Assembly: GCF_002929335.1 (NCBI RefSeq)
Contig: NZ_PJIL01000015.1
Span: 62,001-126,000 of the forward strand
Length of the DNA stretch: 64,000 bases
DNA from: Arthrobacter sp. Y81
Lineage (GTDB): Bacteria > Actinomycetota > Actinomycetes > Actinomycetales > Micrococcaceae
Direction of reading: 5' to 3'
The translations under genes and the position numbers were made by a program. The notes under the pieces were generated by a model, which was not told the origin of the DNA, did not search any database, and was given only the letters and a program-made list of their open reading frames with translations. How positions within the stretch are numbered: position 1 is the first letter of the stretch; each line of letters begins with the position of its first letter. This document shows positions 7,881-17,800 of this stretch, in pieces.

Positions 7881-8912
7881 ACAGGCCAGTCAGCCGAAGG
7901 CTTCCTGACGTTCGCCGCGGGCCGGGAACGGACCCGCGCCGTTGCAGCCTACGGCGCTGTTGCCGGGATCGGTGCCAGCTTTGGGCTGGTTGTCGGCGGC
8001 GCCCTGGCCGAATGGGTCTCGTGGCGGGCCGGCTTCTTTGTCAACGTGCCTATCGGCGCCGCCATGATCATCGCGGCCGTACGGGTCATCCCGGAGTCCC
8101 CGCGTGCCATGGGCCGCTTCGACGTCCTCGGAGCCCTTTGCTCGACGCTGGGCATGGGGGCCCTTGTATTCGGCATCGTCAACTCCACCGATGCCGGCTG
8201 GGCCGCTCCGGAAACGATCATGGCCCTTGCCGCAGCCGCGGTGCTGCTTACCGTGCTGGTGATCAACGAACGGAAAGCGAAGCAGCCCATCATGCCGTTG
8301 CATCTGTTCGCCAGCCGGGAACGGGCCGGCGCCTACGCTGCACGGCTACTCTTTGCCGGCACTATGATCGGTTTCTTCTTTTTCACCACGCAGTTCCTGC
8401 AGGGCGTCTACGGTTACAACCCCCTTCAGGCCGGCGTCGCCTTCTTCCCCATGACGGTAGTGAACTTCTTCGTCGCACTGGCGGTTCCGCGACTCACGCA
8501 CCGCTTCGGCAACGCATCCCTGCTGGCCGCAGGGCTCGCTTTGACCCTGACCGGCATGACTTGGCTCAGCACCATCACCGCCGATACCCCGTACCTCACC
8601 GGTGTCGCGCTCCCAATGGTGCTGATCGGCGTCGGCCAGGGCCTCGCCTTCGCCCCGCTCACTTCTGCCGGCATCGCAGGCGCCAGCGCCAAGGACGTCG
8701 GAGCCGCCTCCGGACTGGTCAACACCTCACACCAGATCGGGAGCGCCCTCGGCGTCGGTGTCCTGGTCGCGGTCTCAGCCAACGCGGGTTCACTCGCCGG
8801 GACCGTCGCCGTGGCCTATACCGGCGGATCGTTCATGCTGGCAGCCGCACTGCTCATTGTCCTGGTGCTCATCGTTCCCGCCGAACGCCGCAACTCCCGA
8901 ACGATGCCCTGA
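7881..8912 (+). pseudogene. 5'-truncated MFS drug-efflux transporter (DHA2 type)
   Basis: The open frame begins right after the stop of the 84-aa gene and reads FAAGRERTRAVAAYGAVAG, GLVVGGALAEWVSWRAGFFV. This is the TM4-TM6 region of 14-TM DHA2 pumps (the GxxxGPxxGG antiporter motif with WRWxFxxN). About ten hydrophobic segments follow to the stop at 8912. The first ~130 residues (TM1-TM4) and any start codon are absent. It is a 5'-deletion pseudogene. Confidence 0.75.
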
Positions 8913-9005
8913 CAGTACCTGTTCACCTGAACGGTTCTGCTGTCTCCTGATCAGTGGAGTTGGAACCTCTTCCATCTACCAACCGAAAAACGGAGAGGCA
9001 TACGG

Positions 9006-9097
9006 ATGCGAGCAACTTTCATGTATGGCGCCGGCGATGTGCGGGTGGAGAATGTGTGCCCGACCCGGTCCGGCAGGACCCAACCGACGTGCTGGTC
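9006..9097 (+). pseudogene. 5' end of a zinc-dependent alcohol dehydrogenase, frameshifted
   Basis: ATG at 9006 with a strong GGAGAGGCATACGG leader begins MRATFMYGAGDVRVENV, the standard start of Zn-alcohol dehydrogenases. Two extra bases near 9055 shift the frame; the correct sequence PDPVRQDPTDVLV continues in the other frame. At about 9086-9097 it runs into the middle of a short-chain dehydrogenase. Nothing of the Zn or NAD domains remains. Confidence 0.7.
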
Positions 9098-9688
9098 AAC
9101 AATGCCGGCTACGGTTACCGCAGTGCGGTTGAGGAAGCGGACGACGCCGACATCCGGCAAGTGTTCGACACAAACGTTTTCGGCGCGGTTGACATGATCA
9201 AGGCAGTCCTCCCGGGCATGCGTGCGAACAGGTCAGGGTCCATCCTGAACATCTCCTCCATCGGAGCACGCATCTCACCGGCCGGCTCCGGCTACTACTC
9301 GGCCACCAAGGCGGCCCTAGAGGGCCTGTCCGGATCCCTCCACAAGGAGCTGCAGCCGCTGGGGATCAACGTCACCGTCATCGAGCCGGGCGCGTTCCGC
9401 ACGGACTTCGCCGGGCGCTCACTGACCCAGTCGGCGACGCCGATCGGGGACTACGCGGAGACGGCCGGGAAACGGCGCAAGGAGAACGACACGATGCACG
9501 GCACCCAGCCGGGCGACCCGGCGAAGGCCGCCGAAGCCATCCTGGCGGTCGTCGAAAGTCCGAACCCGCCGTCGCTCTTGGTGCTCGGGCAGGACGCGTT
9601 TGAAGCGTTCGCCGCCGTCGCTGAGGCGCAGCGCGCGGAGCTGGAGCAATGGCGGGACCTCAGCCTCAGCACAGGGATCGAGGGCTGA
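9086..9688 (+). pseudogene. Short-chain dehydrogenase lacking its N-terminal Rossmann part
   Basis: From DVLVNNAGYGYRSAV onward this is a normal classical SDR: NNAG motif, the catalytic Ser in ILNISSIG, YYSATKAALEG (YxxxK), then IEPGAFRTDF. The first ~80 residues with the TGxxxGIG cofactor loop are replaced by the Zn-ADH start. A long frame from 8954 would join both pieces but lacks a ribosome site. The gene is broken despite intact catalytic residues. Confidence 0.7.
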
Positions 9689-9691
9689 GAT

Positions 9692-10554
9692 ATGGAGTAC
9701 ACACGCCTGGGCCAGTCCGGCCTGAAAGTCAGCCGCATCGCCCTGGGCTGCAGGAGTTTCGGCGACACGTCCCAAGGCTTCAGCGGATGGGCATTCGGCG
9801 ACGACGAAGCCGAGCCGATCTTCCGGCAGGCCGTCGATCTCGGCATAACCTTCTGGGACACCGCCAACGTCTATGGCTTCGGAAGTTCGGAAGAAATCGT
9901 CGGACGCGCCATCAGGAAATACACCCGCCGTGAAGACATCGTGCTCGCCACCAAGGTGCACTTCAAGATGCACGACGGCCCTGGCGGATCCGGTCTGTCC
10001 CGCAGAGCCATCATGGAACAAATCGACGAGTCTTTGTCCCGCCTCGGCACCGACTACGTGGACCTCTACCAGATCCACCGTTTCGATCCTGAAGTGCCGA
10101 TCGAAGAAACGATGGAGGCCCTCCACGACGTCGTCAAGGCCGGCAAGGCACGCTACATCGGGGCCTCGTCCATGTGGGCGTGGCAGTTCGCGAAGATGCA
10201 GCACGCCGCCGACCTGCACGGCTGGACCAGGTTCGTCTCCATGCAAAACCAGTACAACCTCATGCAGCGCGAAGAGGAACACGAAATGTTCCCGATCCTG
10301 GCCGACCAAGCCATCGGCAGCATCCCCTGGAGTCCGCTCGCCAAGGGACGGCTGACCAGGCCGTGGGGCGAACACACCAAACGCGCCGACACCGACCCCG
10401 TACAAGCGCCGCTTCTTCAGCGACGATGACCAGCCCATCGACCAAGACCCACCACCTGAGCGACGCGGCCGCCGCCCTCGAGATCCAACTTACCGACGAG
10501 CAGGCACGCCAGCTCGAAGAGCCCTACACCCTGCGGTTGCCCACCGGATACTGA
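9692..10554 (+). pseudogene. Aldo/keto reductase with frameshift and internal deletion
   Basis: ATG at 9692, 3 nt after the SDR stop. The N-terminal 230 residues are normal AKR: LGQSGLKVSRIALG, FWDTANVYGFGSSEEIVG with catalytic Asp/Tyr, TKVHFKM with Lys, and YQIHRFD. Near 10400 an extra base breaks the frame inside DTDP(Y)KRRFFSDDDQPI. After about 10440 the sequence jumps to the C-terminus in a third frame (HHLSDAAAALEIQLTDEQ, ending LPTGY), so ~60-70 residues are deleted. The catalytic core survives, but the product would lack the C-terminal barrel strands. Confidence 0.75.
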
Positions 10555-10638
10555 ACGGGACAGCTGCATCGGTCCCCGGAGGCAACCAGTACTGGTGCTT
10601 GGCGTCCGGCCCGGTCCAGAAGGTCCGTACAGGACGTA

Positions 10639-11823
10639 TCAGTGCGAGAGGGCCACCAAGTCGGAACGTCGGCCGGCGTTCTCTGCTTCTCTGAAGAACC
10701 GTTCCCCGCGAACGTGCTGATTGTCGGTTTCATCGTGGGTGACGCCGGTGGCGTGGGCAACCACATCTGCGAGGCTGCCGCTGCGTTTGTAAGCCTGCCG
10801 CTGCCGCGTGGCGCCGGTGCCCTGATTGAGGATTCGGTGCAGGGACTCCTCCACGTAGGCCGTGTCCCCAGCCTCGTCGAGGGCGTCCCTGACGTGGTCA
10901 TAGAGTGTGGTGACAACATTTCTTGCGGTGTCCGGTTTGTGAGCTATCGGGTGGAGCAGGTTCCCGTCGATACCGAACCGGCTTGCCAGCCAGGCTCCCT
11001 GTCGCAGGATCGCTGCGGGAACCATGTCCGCCGGCTGTCCGGCCTCCCATTCCCTGGCCGCGGTCTCCACCAATGCCCGAACCAGAGCCGCGATGAGGGC
11101 TGCGTCCCGGACATCAAGGCACACATCGGACACACGGATCTCCACTGTTGGGTGCCGGGCAGACAGCCGGGCGTCAAAATCCGGGCTGGCGACGACCCCG
11201 GTGCCCGACAGGCGCTCCACCAGTGAGTGGTACGCATCAGCAGAGCCGAACACGTCCGTCGGACCCGCCGTCGACCACCGATTCCAGGCCTGCGTGCGGA
11301 AACTGGCGTAGCCGCTGTCAGCGCCGTTCCAGAACGGGGAATTCGAACTCAATGCGATAAGCGACGGAAGCCAGGACCGGATCCGGTCCAGGACGGCGAC
11401 GCCTTCCTCGTCCGATCCGACGGAAACATGGACGTGGTACCCGCACGTCAGCTGCTCCCGTGCCGTCAGCGCAAACTTTGCCAGAAGGGCGTCGTACCGG
11501 TCGTTGCGGGTGTACCGGGGCGTGACCGGCAGCGGGGACGTGGCAAGGGCAGAGATCCTCGCGCCCGCTTTTCGGGCCAGCGCGTCTGCGTAGGAGCGTC
11601 CGGCGCATATTTCGCCGACCAGCCCGCCCAGGCGACTGTGTGGTCCCGTGATTACTTCGAGTTGTTCCTGCTGGAGCTCAACAGCCAGCATCGGGTACGA
11701 GGGAGGAGCCTCAGCCGCACGGCCCAAATCATGAAGGCGTAGGACCTCGCCTGCTATCGGCAGCGGACCGCCATCGCGGGGATCAACAATTAAAAATTCT
11801 TCCTCAACACCAAAAGTACGCAC
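10639..11823 (-). CDS. Carboxylate-amine ligase, YbdK / GCS2 family
   Basis: 394 aa with a GTG start at 11823. FGVEEEFLIVD at residues 4-14 is the family signature. CGYHVHVSVGSDEEGVAVLD (about 130) and ALSSNSPFWNG (about 160) are the GCS2 ATP/Mg-binding and substrate blocks, and VEIRVSDVC follows near 225. Members join glutamate and cysteine weakly or make unknown gamma-glutamyl amides; in actinobacteria many are linked to low-molecular-weight thiols. It is monocistronic, without a clear ribosome site. Confidence 0.85.
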   Translation of the reverse strand: MRTFGVEEEFLIVDPRDGGPLPIAGEVLRLHDLGRAAEAPPSYPMLAVELQQEQLEVITGPHSRLGGLVGEICAGRSYADALARKAGARISALATSPLPVTPRYTRNDRYDALLAKFALTAREQLTCGYHVHVSVGSDEEGVAVLDRIRSWLPSLIALSSNSPFWNGADSGYASFRTQAWNRWSTAGPTDVFGSADAYHSLVERLSGTGVVASPDFDARLSARHPTVEIRVSDVCLDVRDAALIAALVRALVETAAREWEAGQPADMVPAAILRQGAWLASRFGIDGNLLHPIAHKPDTARNVVTTLYDHVRDALDEAGDTAYVEESLHRILNQGTGATRQRQAYKRSGSLADVVAHATGVTHDETDNQHVRGERFFREAENAGRRSDLVALSH

Positions 11824-12099
11824 GTGCTAAGTGTGGCCCACGAAACCACGAGCAAATGACCAACTTCCCACGTCCACGAAAGCTTTTGTCGCAGAGACCT
11901 CCGATGCGGGCCAAAGGCTTACCCATCCCAAGCGGCCAATCGCCAGGCGGACCTAGCCGCGTTTGCAGGTGTCCGACGCCGACACCTCTCGCCAACTTCG
12001 CCCGCGGCAACGCAGGCCGGGGAAACTTGGGGGCTCCTCCCCCGCGTTCTCGGCCAGTATGTTCACGGAATGTTCATGGGAGCAACGTATGTTCGCTCG

Positions 12100-12238
12100 A
12101 TGAACGTTCTTGACCTGGCCCATCATGGATTCACTGCGCTGGATGACGACGACGACCCTGTCCTGTTGGCTCCGGAGGGCACGCCTGTCGACACCTGACG
12201 ACACCGACCCGCAGGACCGTCCGCGGAACTTGGAGTAA
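12100..12238 (+). pseudogene. Probable remnant of a polyphosphate kinase 2 gene
   Basis: From ATG 12100 the frame reads MNVLDLAHHGFTALDDDDDP and VLLAPEGTPVDT then TGA. To my memory this resembles the acidic lead-in of actinobacterial PPK2 proteins, which continue TWRExYPY. After the stop a second frame reads DDTDPQDRPRNLE and stops at 12238, which looks like a C-terminal tail. CGACACC is repeated on both sides of the junction, suggesting deletion between short repeats. The family assignment is tentative. The rest of the 546-bp gap 11824-12369 shows nothing else I can support. Confidence 0.35.
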
Positions 12239-12369
12239 GGGCGCATCTGAGCGCCGAGTGGACAGAACGGTCTGTCTTTCACTAATTTTGTTGTGATCAC
12301 CGGGATGGGACCGGAGTCAATTGCGCTGAAGCAGCGGCGTCCTGATATGAACGGCGTAAAGGAACTGAT

Positions 12370-12627
12370 ATGACTTCGACACACTTTGAACGGTTCCTCG
12401 TGGAAGCGGTGACCACGGATCGGGAATCCGAGTCGGGACTGACCGCAGATGAGCTGTACGGGCTGTACACCAGCTGGTGCCTGATAAACCTGCTCCAGCC
12501 CGAGCCTCCCCGCGAGCTCTGGGAGGCGCTGCGGGCACAGCGGATAGACCCCGGCAATAACAATCTGGCCATGACGGGAGCCGCGGCAACGGACTACATT
12601 CTGGCCAGCGCGCCGGACCTTGTCTGA
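12370..12627 (+). CDS. 85-aa small protein, paralogue of the protein at 7602
   Basis: ATG at 12370 with AAAGGAACTGAT upstream. It shares about 60% identity with the 84-aa protein at 7602, with the same invariant core (GLYTSWCL, one Cys, AATDYILAS). Most substitutions are conservative (D/E, K/R, I/L), so both copies look under selection. No membrane segment or known motif is present. It stands alone between a gene remnant and the MarR-type regulator. The function is unknown. Confidence 0.65.
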   Translation: MTSTHFERFLVEAVTTDRESESGLTADELYGLYTSWCLINLLQPEPPRELWEALRAQRIDPGNNNLAMTGAAATDYILASAPDLV

Positions 12628-12777
12628 TGCGCTAACCCTCAAGACCCCTTCGCGGAGCTATTCGATCGGTTGATCAAAGCGCGCCGATGTACGGTTGAGC
12701 GTGTGAAGGCCCCGCTGGTTCCCCATCGACAGGCCTCCTCACGTCTACTTTGACTGCACCACACGAGAGGCACCACC

Positions 12778-12816
12778 ATGCAGACCCGCCGGGTTCTATA
12801 CTGCGCCCATGCCTGA
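12778..12816 (+). other. Possible 12-codon leader ORF overlapping the MarR start
   Basis: ATG 12778, preceded by GAGAGG, encodes MQTRRVLYCAHA and stops at TGA 12814-12816, inside the start of the MarR gene (ATG 12809). This could couple or regulate translation of the repressor. Alternatively TATACT at 12797-12802 is a -10 box for a leaderless MarR mRNA, and the short ORF is chance. Confidence 0.25.
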
Positions 12817-13270
12817 TATCAGCATCTGGCCCACAGGCCGCCTGTTGTCGACCGCCGCGAGGCTCGTCGAGCACGCGTGGAACGAGAAGCTGGGCGATAT
12901 CGGGTTGACCCATGCCGGGGTGATCGCCCTGGACGTCTTGGCGGCTAACGGCCCCATGACCCAGGCTTCACTTGCGCAGATCGTCAGGGTGCAGGCCCAG
13001 ACCATCGGCAAGACCCTCATGCGCCTGGAGGCTTACGGCTACGTCGTTCGCCAGCGCAGCCAGTCCGACCGGCGCAGCCAAGTCGTGTCCATCACCGTCG
13101 CCGGCACCACTGCACGCGAAGAAGCACGCGACCTGGAGCGCTCAGTCCTGGCAAACGCGGACGTCGACACCGACACACTGCGTACAGAACTGCAGGCCAT
13201 CGTGCGCGGCCTCGCAGCCCGGGAGGAAGAGACAACCCATGTCGCTGAACCAAGGGATCCCGGAAGCTAG
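12809..13270 (+). CDS. MarR-family transcriptional regulator
   Basis: 153 aa from ATG 12809. The winged-helix domain covers about residues 28-105: LTHAGVIALDVLAANGPMTQ, then the recognition helix and wing (QTIGKTLMRLEAYGYVVRQR, SQSDRRSQVVSIT), the D-x-R-x-x wing pattern of MarR. It has no good ribosome site; TATACT ends 6 nt before the ATG, consistent with a leaderless transcript. MarR proteins usually repress efflux or detoxification genes. The alpha/beta-hydrolase 73 nt downstream on the same strand is the obvious candidate target. Confidence 0.85.
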   Translation: MPDISIWPTGRLLSTAARLVEHAWNEKLGDIGLTHAGVIALDVLAANGPMTQASLAQIVRVQAQTIGKTLMRLEAYGYVVRQRSQSDRRSQVVSITVAGTTAREEARDLERSVLANADVDTDTLRTELQAIVRGLAAREEETTHVAEPRDPGS

Positions 13271-13343
13271 ACGCTGGTAAGAAAGAATTCGTTGACCGCC
13301 GCTCCCATGGTGGGGCTCGAGACGAGCACCGTAGGGTTGGACA

Positions 13344-14213
13344 GTGAGCGAGACTCGAGTGATCCACACGCGGCTAGGTCCTGTGGAAGTCATGTACCGG
13401 CCCGGGGACAAGCCGGCCGTGCTGTTCTTCCCCGGTGGACATTGCTCTGCGGCCAGCGATTGCGGTTGGAGCCTTTACACCTCAGAAGGGCACGGGGTGC
13501 TGGCGTTCTCGCGCCCCGGCTGTGGGAACACGGACGTGGGACGGCTGAATGCCGCAGAGTTTGTTCCCGCGGTGGCTGAGTGTTGCCAGGAGCTGGGCAT
13601 CGACCGGACCGCAGCGGCCGTTGGCGTCTCCTTCGGTGGGATGCAGGCCCTTCACGCCGCATTGTCCCTGCCGGAATTGGTGCCTCGACTGGTCCTGCAC
13701 AGCTGCGCCCCTTCGACGCTCGCGTACCCAGACACCCGCCTCGAATCACTCTTCGGCCCGTTGGCTTTCTCTCCGGCCCTGCAGGGCCTCACCTGGGCGA
13801 TGGTGGCATGTGTCGTCAGGTCCGATGCCGGGCTGCGTCGGATGGTTGGCGCACTATCAAAGACGCCAGTGACCAACTGGTGGCATACCTGGTCCGTGGA
13901 GGACAAGCGTCGGGCACGGGAACTGTTCCGCACGATGCGCTCCGGTCGCGGGTTCGTCAACGATCTGCAGCAGGCCCGACCCGATCGTGCCTCTTACCGC
14001 CGGCTGGTCCAAACCCGGACCACCTGCCCGACTTTGGTGACCGGCTCACGCCAGGATGCCGGTGTCGCTTTCGCCCACGCTGAGGACTACGCGGACACCA
14101 TCCCCGGTGCCGTGCTCGTCGAACTGTCGGCGCCCAGCCACCTGTTCTGGCTCGGACCGGCAGGCGAAGAAGCCCAAGCCGCCGTCAATGCGTTCATGGC
14201 ATCCCCTGCCTAA
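13344..14213 (+). CDS. Alpha/beta-hydrolase fold protein
   Basis: 289 aa with a GTG start at 13344. VLFFPGGHCSA (residues about 30-40) is the oxyanion-hole region and GVSFGGMQ (about 98-105) the nucleophile elbow with Ser. PTLVTGSRQDAG holds the acid, and the late His lies in LSAPSHLFWLG. Length and order fit the family. The specific substrate is unknown. It lies downstream of the MarR gene and could be co-regulated. Confidence 0.8.
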   Translation: MSETRVIHTRLGPVEVMYRPGDKPAVLFFPGGHCSAASDCGWSLYTSEGHGVLAFSRPGCGNTDVGRLNAAEFVPAVAECCQELGIDRTAAAVGVSFGGMQALHAALSLPELVPRLVLHSCAPSTLAYPDTRLESLFGPLAFSPALQGLTWAMVACVVRSDAGLRRMVGALSKTPVTNWWHTWSVEDKRRARELFRTMRSGRGFVNDLQQARPDRASYRRLVQTRTTCPTLVTGSRQDAGVAFAHAEDYADTIPGAVLVELSAPSHLFWLGPAGEEAQAAVNAFMASPA

Positions 14214-14373
14214 ACGTCTCCTTTGACTTCGGAGCAGCAGGTGTCTTTGATCCGACGGGGTCGGAGACCTCCACTGACATGGCCGAGGAGTGACGGATGT
14301 TCGAAGGGCCGGGTCGTAGCATTGGGCGTATGAAGGTTCGTAAAGTCCAGGGACGCTCAGGGCGGAAACTGCA

Positions 14374-14805
14374 ATGACCGGTGACAGGGATCGGGACGCT
14401 TCAAGGCGTCCGCGACAGGCCCGGCCGCGTGACGCGCTGGGGCGGCCGCTGCCGTACGGAAGCGCCGGCGTCGAACCGGTCTCGGAAGAGCCGCTGCCGC
14501 CGGCGCAGACTTTGGTCTCAGCCCGGAGTCTGGTGGAAGCCGGCCGGCCCTTCGCCGCCCATGAGGTACTCGAGGCCCGCTGGAAAGCCGGGCCGGCCGA
14601 AGAACGCAACCTTTGGCAAGGACTCGCCCAAATCTGCGTCGGGCTGACCCACGCCGCCCGGGGTAACAGTGTTGGCGCGCTCCGGCTCTTCGAACGCGGC
14701 GCGGCCCGCCTCGAGGAGTACAGTTCCGGGGAAGGGCCGACCTACGGGCTCGACTTGTCCGCCGTTGTGAATTGCGCACGCGATCGGATGCACACCGGCC
14801 ACTGA
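14374..14805 (+). CDS. DUF309 domain protein
   Basis: 143 aa; ATG 14374. After an Arg/Pro-rich 45-residue leader comes the DUF309 core: LVEAGRPFAAHEVLEARWKA (about 50-70), the FxxHEvLE(x)xWk signature, then LWQGLAQICVGLTHAARGN. The core is an all-helical single-domain fold of unknown function found in cyanobacteria and actinobacteria. It is convergent with the giant surface protein; only 25 nt separate the stops. Confidence 0.8.
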   Translation: MTGDRDRDASRRPRQARPRDALGRPLPYGSAGVEPVSEEPLPPAQTLVSARSLVEAGRPFAAHEVLEARWKAGPAEERNLWQGLAQICVGLTHAARGNSVGALRLFERGAARLEEYSSGEGPTYGLDLSAVVNCARDRMHTGH

Positions 14806-14830
14806 GATGCCGGCAGGTCCGGAAGCTGCA

Positions 14831-17800
14831 TCAGCAGGCCGGGACCCCCGAATCCACGGGCCCGTCGGTCGGGCGGATCCAGAGGTTGTTGATCACCTTG
14901 TACCAAACATTGCTGGTGGCCCCCGTGGGCTGGCCGGTGGCTCCGTCGTAGATGGTGTACGCGGCACCGGTGGTTACGCACTGGACCTGCACGCGGGAGC
15001 CCTGGGCTACGAACGTTCCGCCTCCCGCGGCGCAGTTCGCCGGCGTGTCTGACGCCGAAGTGCCGTTTGTGGGCCATTCGCAGGTGCCGGGGCTGGCCGA
15101 ACCGTTATCCACCGTGAGGTACTTCGCGGGAGCTGTCCTTCCGGTCGCCGACACAGCCGTGCGCTGTCCGAGGTCGTCTACGACCGTGACTGTGATGGAG
15201 ATGGACTGGTCGTACCCGTTCCCCGTGGTGACAGATCCACCTCCTGCCCCCAACGCGCCCGACTTCCCGTCGGACGACTGGTACTCCAGCGCCACGACCT
15301 GGCGCCCGTTGTTGACCACGGCACCGACATCGAACCTCACCGTCGTGGTGACCGTAACGGGGTTGATGCTCGCGGCGTGCGGCTGGCCGTACGGCGCCAC
15401 CGGATTTGAGTTGGTGACCGGGCCTTCGTAGGTTGCGCCATCCATGCTGTTCACGGCCCGCACTCCAATGGTGTAATTGCCGTTATTGGGCACGCCCGTG
15501 CGGATGACCCTGTCCGAGGGCACGGTTTGGAAGGCGTTTCCGTTGACCTGGTACTGGTAGCTCGGGGTTGCGCCGTTGCCCGCGGCCGCCCCAAAGGAAA
15601 GCTGCACCGCGTTGTCGAGCGGATCGGCACGGACACTGGGAACGGCACCGGGAGTGCCGAATGCGCGGCGGGGGTCCGAGAGCGGGCTGGCCGCCGAAGT
15701 GCCTGCCTTGTTCTTGGCTACCACCGTGAAGGAGTAATCGCTGGTGGAGTTGCTCACTGTCACGGGCACGCTTAACTGGCTGCCGGACACCGTGCTGCTT
15801 TTTACGGTGGATCCTCCCTGAACGGCATTCACGGTGTACGTGTCGATGGAGGCTCCGTTGTCCGCCGCGGGAGCCCATGACACCACCATGATCGATTCCG
15901 AGCCGCCCGAGGTGGAACGGGTGACAGTCGGCTTCCCCGGGGCGCCGGGTACACCAGCCGGGATGGCCGTCGCTGAATAGGGGCTCCATTCCGAGGGGTC
16001 CGGCGCCTTATTGGAGGCCTGGATCCTGACTTGGTAGGGCGTCCCGTTCTGCAGGCCCGTCCATTGGTAGGACGTGCCCGTAAGGTTGCTTGCCCGGATG
16101 TTTCCAGCGGGTGGCGCCGGTGAGATCTCCAGGCTGTAGCTCTCCACCGGTGAGCCGGGGCTGTTTGGCGGAACCCAGTTCACCGTGAGGGACCGATCGC
16201 CAAAAACGAGCGCAGGCGCTGCCGGGGTGTCCGGCTTGGCATCCGGGCGGGCAGGCGCGGAGGCAGGAGACGGTGGGGAGTCGCCCACTTCGTTCGTGGC
16301 CACCACCGTGAAGGTGTACTCGACGTTGTTGGTCAGGCCCGTGAGGGTGCAAGTGGTGGCGGGGCACTGCTGGGAGAACCCTCGGCTGCCGCTGACCTTG
16401 TACGCGGTGATCGCTGCACCGTTGTTGGCGGGAGGTGACCAGTTGAGGACAACAGTGCGGTCGCGCACCTCGCCGACCGTCGGCGTCGTCGGAGCATCCG
16501 GTTTGTCCTTGACGGTGAGCCGGATGCGGCCGTCGATTTCGCGTTCGGCGTCCTGGGTTTTGTCCTGGACCCGGTAGCGGACCACCATGGTGCCCACGAA
16601 CTTCTCGGCGGGCGTGACGATGACGGCGTCACCGTCCACTGTGGCCGTGCCTGTTCCGGTTTCGACGGCGGCGCTGAGGATTTTCAGCGGAGCCTCCGGG
16701 AACGGGTTGATGTCGTTGTCCAGCACCTGTACCCGCTGGGACTGTCCGGCCCGTGCACCGGCGATGACGTCGTCGTTGGCCGCGGCCAGAGGACGTTTCG
16801 ACGCGACCACGCGGACGTCCACGGCACCTGCGACAGGTGCGCTGCGCCCGTCCGAGACGGTGACCGGGACGGTGAGCGTGCTGCCCTTGGCTGCGCCATC
16901 GACTGTGGCCTTGAAGAGGCTGCCGTCCAGGGCGGCGTTGATCCCGGCAGGCGGCGTGCCTTGCAGCGCGAACGTGAGCTTGTCCTTGTCGCCTTCATCG
17001 ATGTCGGAGGCAACGTCGCGTAGCTCCAGGCTGGAGTCCTCGCCCACCGCTGCCTCGAGGGTGCTCGAGGGGAACGTTGGAGGATGGTTGCGGGTGGGGT
17101 CGGGCAGGACCGTGATGCCGATCGTGAGTACCGACGTGCGCCCGTCAGGGTCGTCGACGCTCGCGCCGTCGGTGACCTCGAGGGAAACAGCCGCCGGGCC
17201 GGTGTAGTCGTCGGCAGAGGTGAACACGATGGTGGTCGCGTCCTTCACCAGCGGCGCTCCATTGGAAGCGACCGCTTGTACCTTCGTATCCTGGGTGATG
17301 CGTGGACTCTTGCCGGGCCGGACTACCACCAGGTCCTGCAGGTTCAGAGTCAGTTGCTGGCCGCTGACGACTTCCAGCGGGGCAGTGCTCCGCAGTGCGG
17401 GTGCCTGCCCTCCGAGGCCGGGAACCAGGATGAACGCCGTCGAGCTGAGATTGTCGATGTCGGTAACGGTGTACGCGATGATCTGCGGTTGATCCCCAAG
17501 CCGCACGGCAACTTTGCCCGGGGCGGAGATGCCAGCCGTAGGTGCGCCCTCGGGGAAGGTTATCCGCAGTTCGCTTGCCACCCCGTCAGGGTCTTCGTCG
17601 TTCTTCAGTATGGGAACTTCGACGACGGTCTTGCCCAGAGTCTCGGCGAACGTCACGCGGTCGTCCCGGGCGATGGGCGCCAGAGCGGCGGCATCGCTGC
17701 GCACCTGGACCTTTAGGGTGCCGACGGCGGTGCCGCCTCGGCCATCGCTGATCTCGTACCTGACGATAGCCGTGGCGGAGGTGCCGGCAGGCGACGGGGC

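Noticed and set aside
12778..12816. Treating the 12-codon ORF before the MarR gene as a certain regulatory leader peptide
   Set aside because: It has a ribosome site and overlaps the MarR start, but the TATACT box suggests a leaderless transcript that would exclude it. Kept only as a low-confidence feature.
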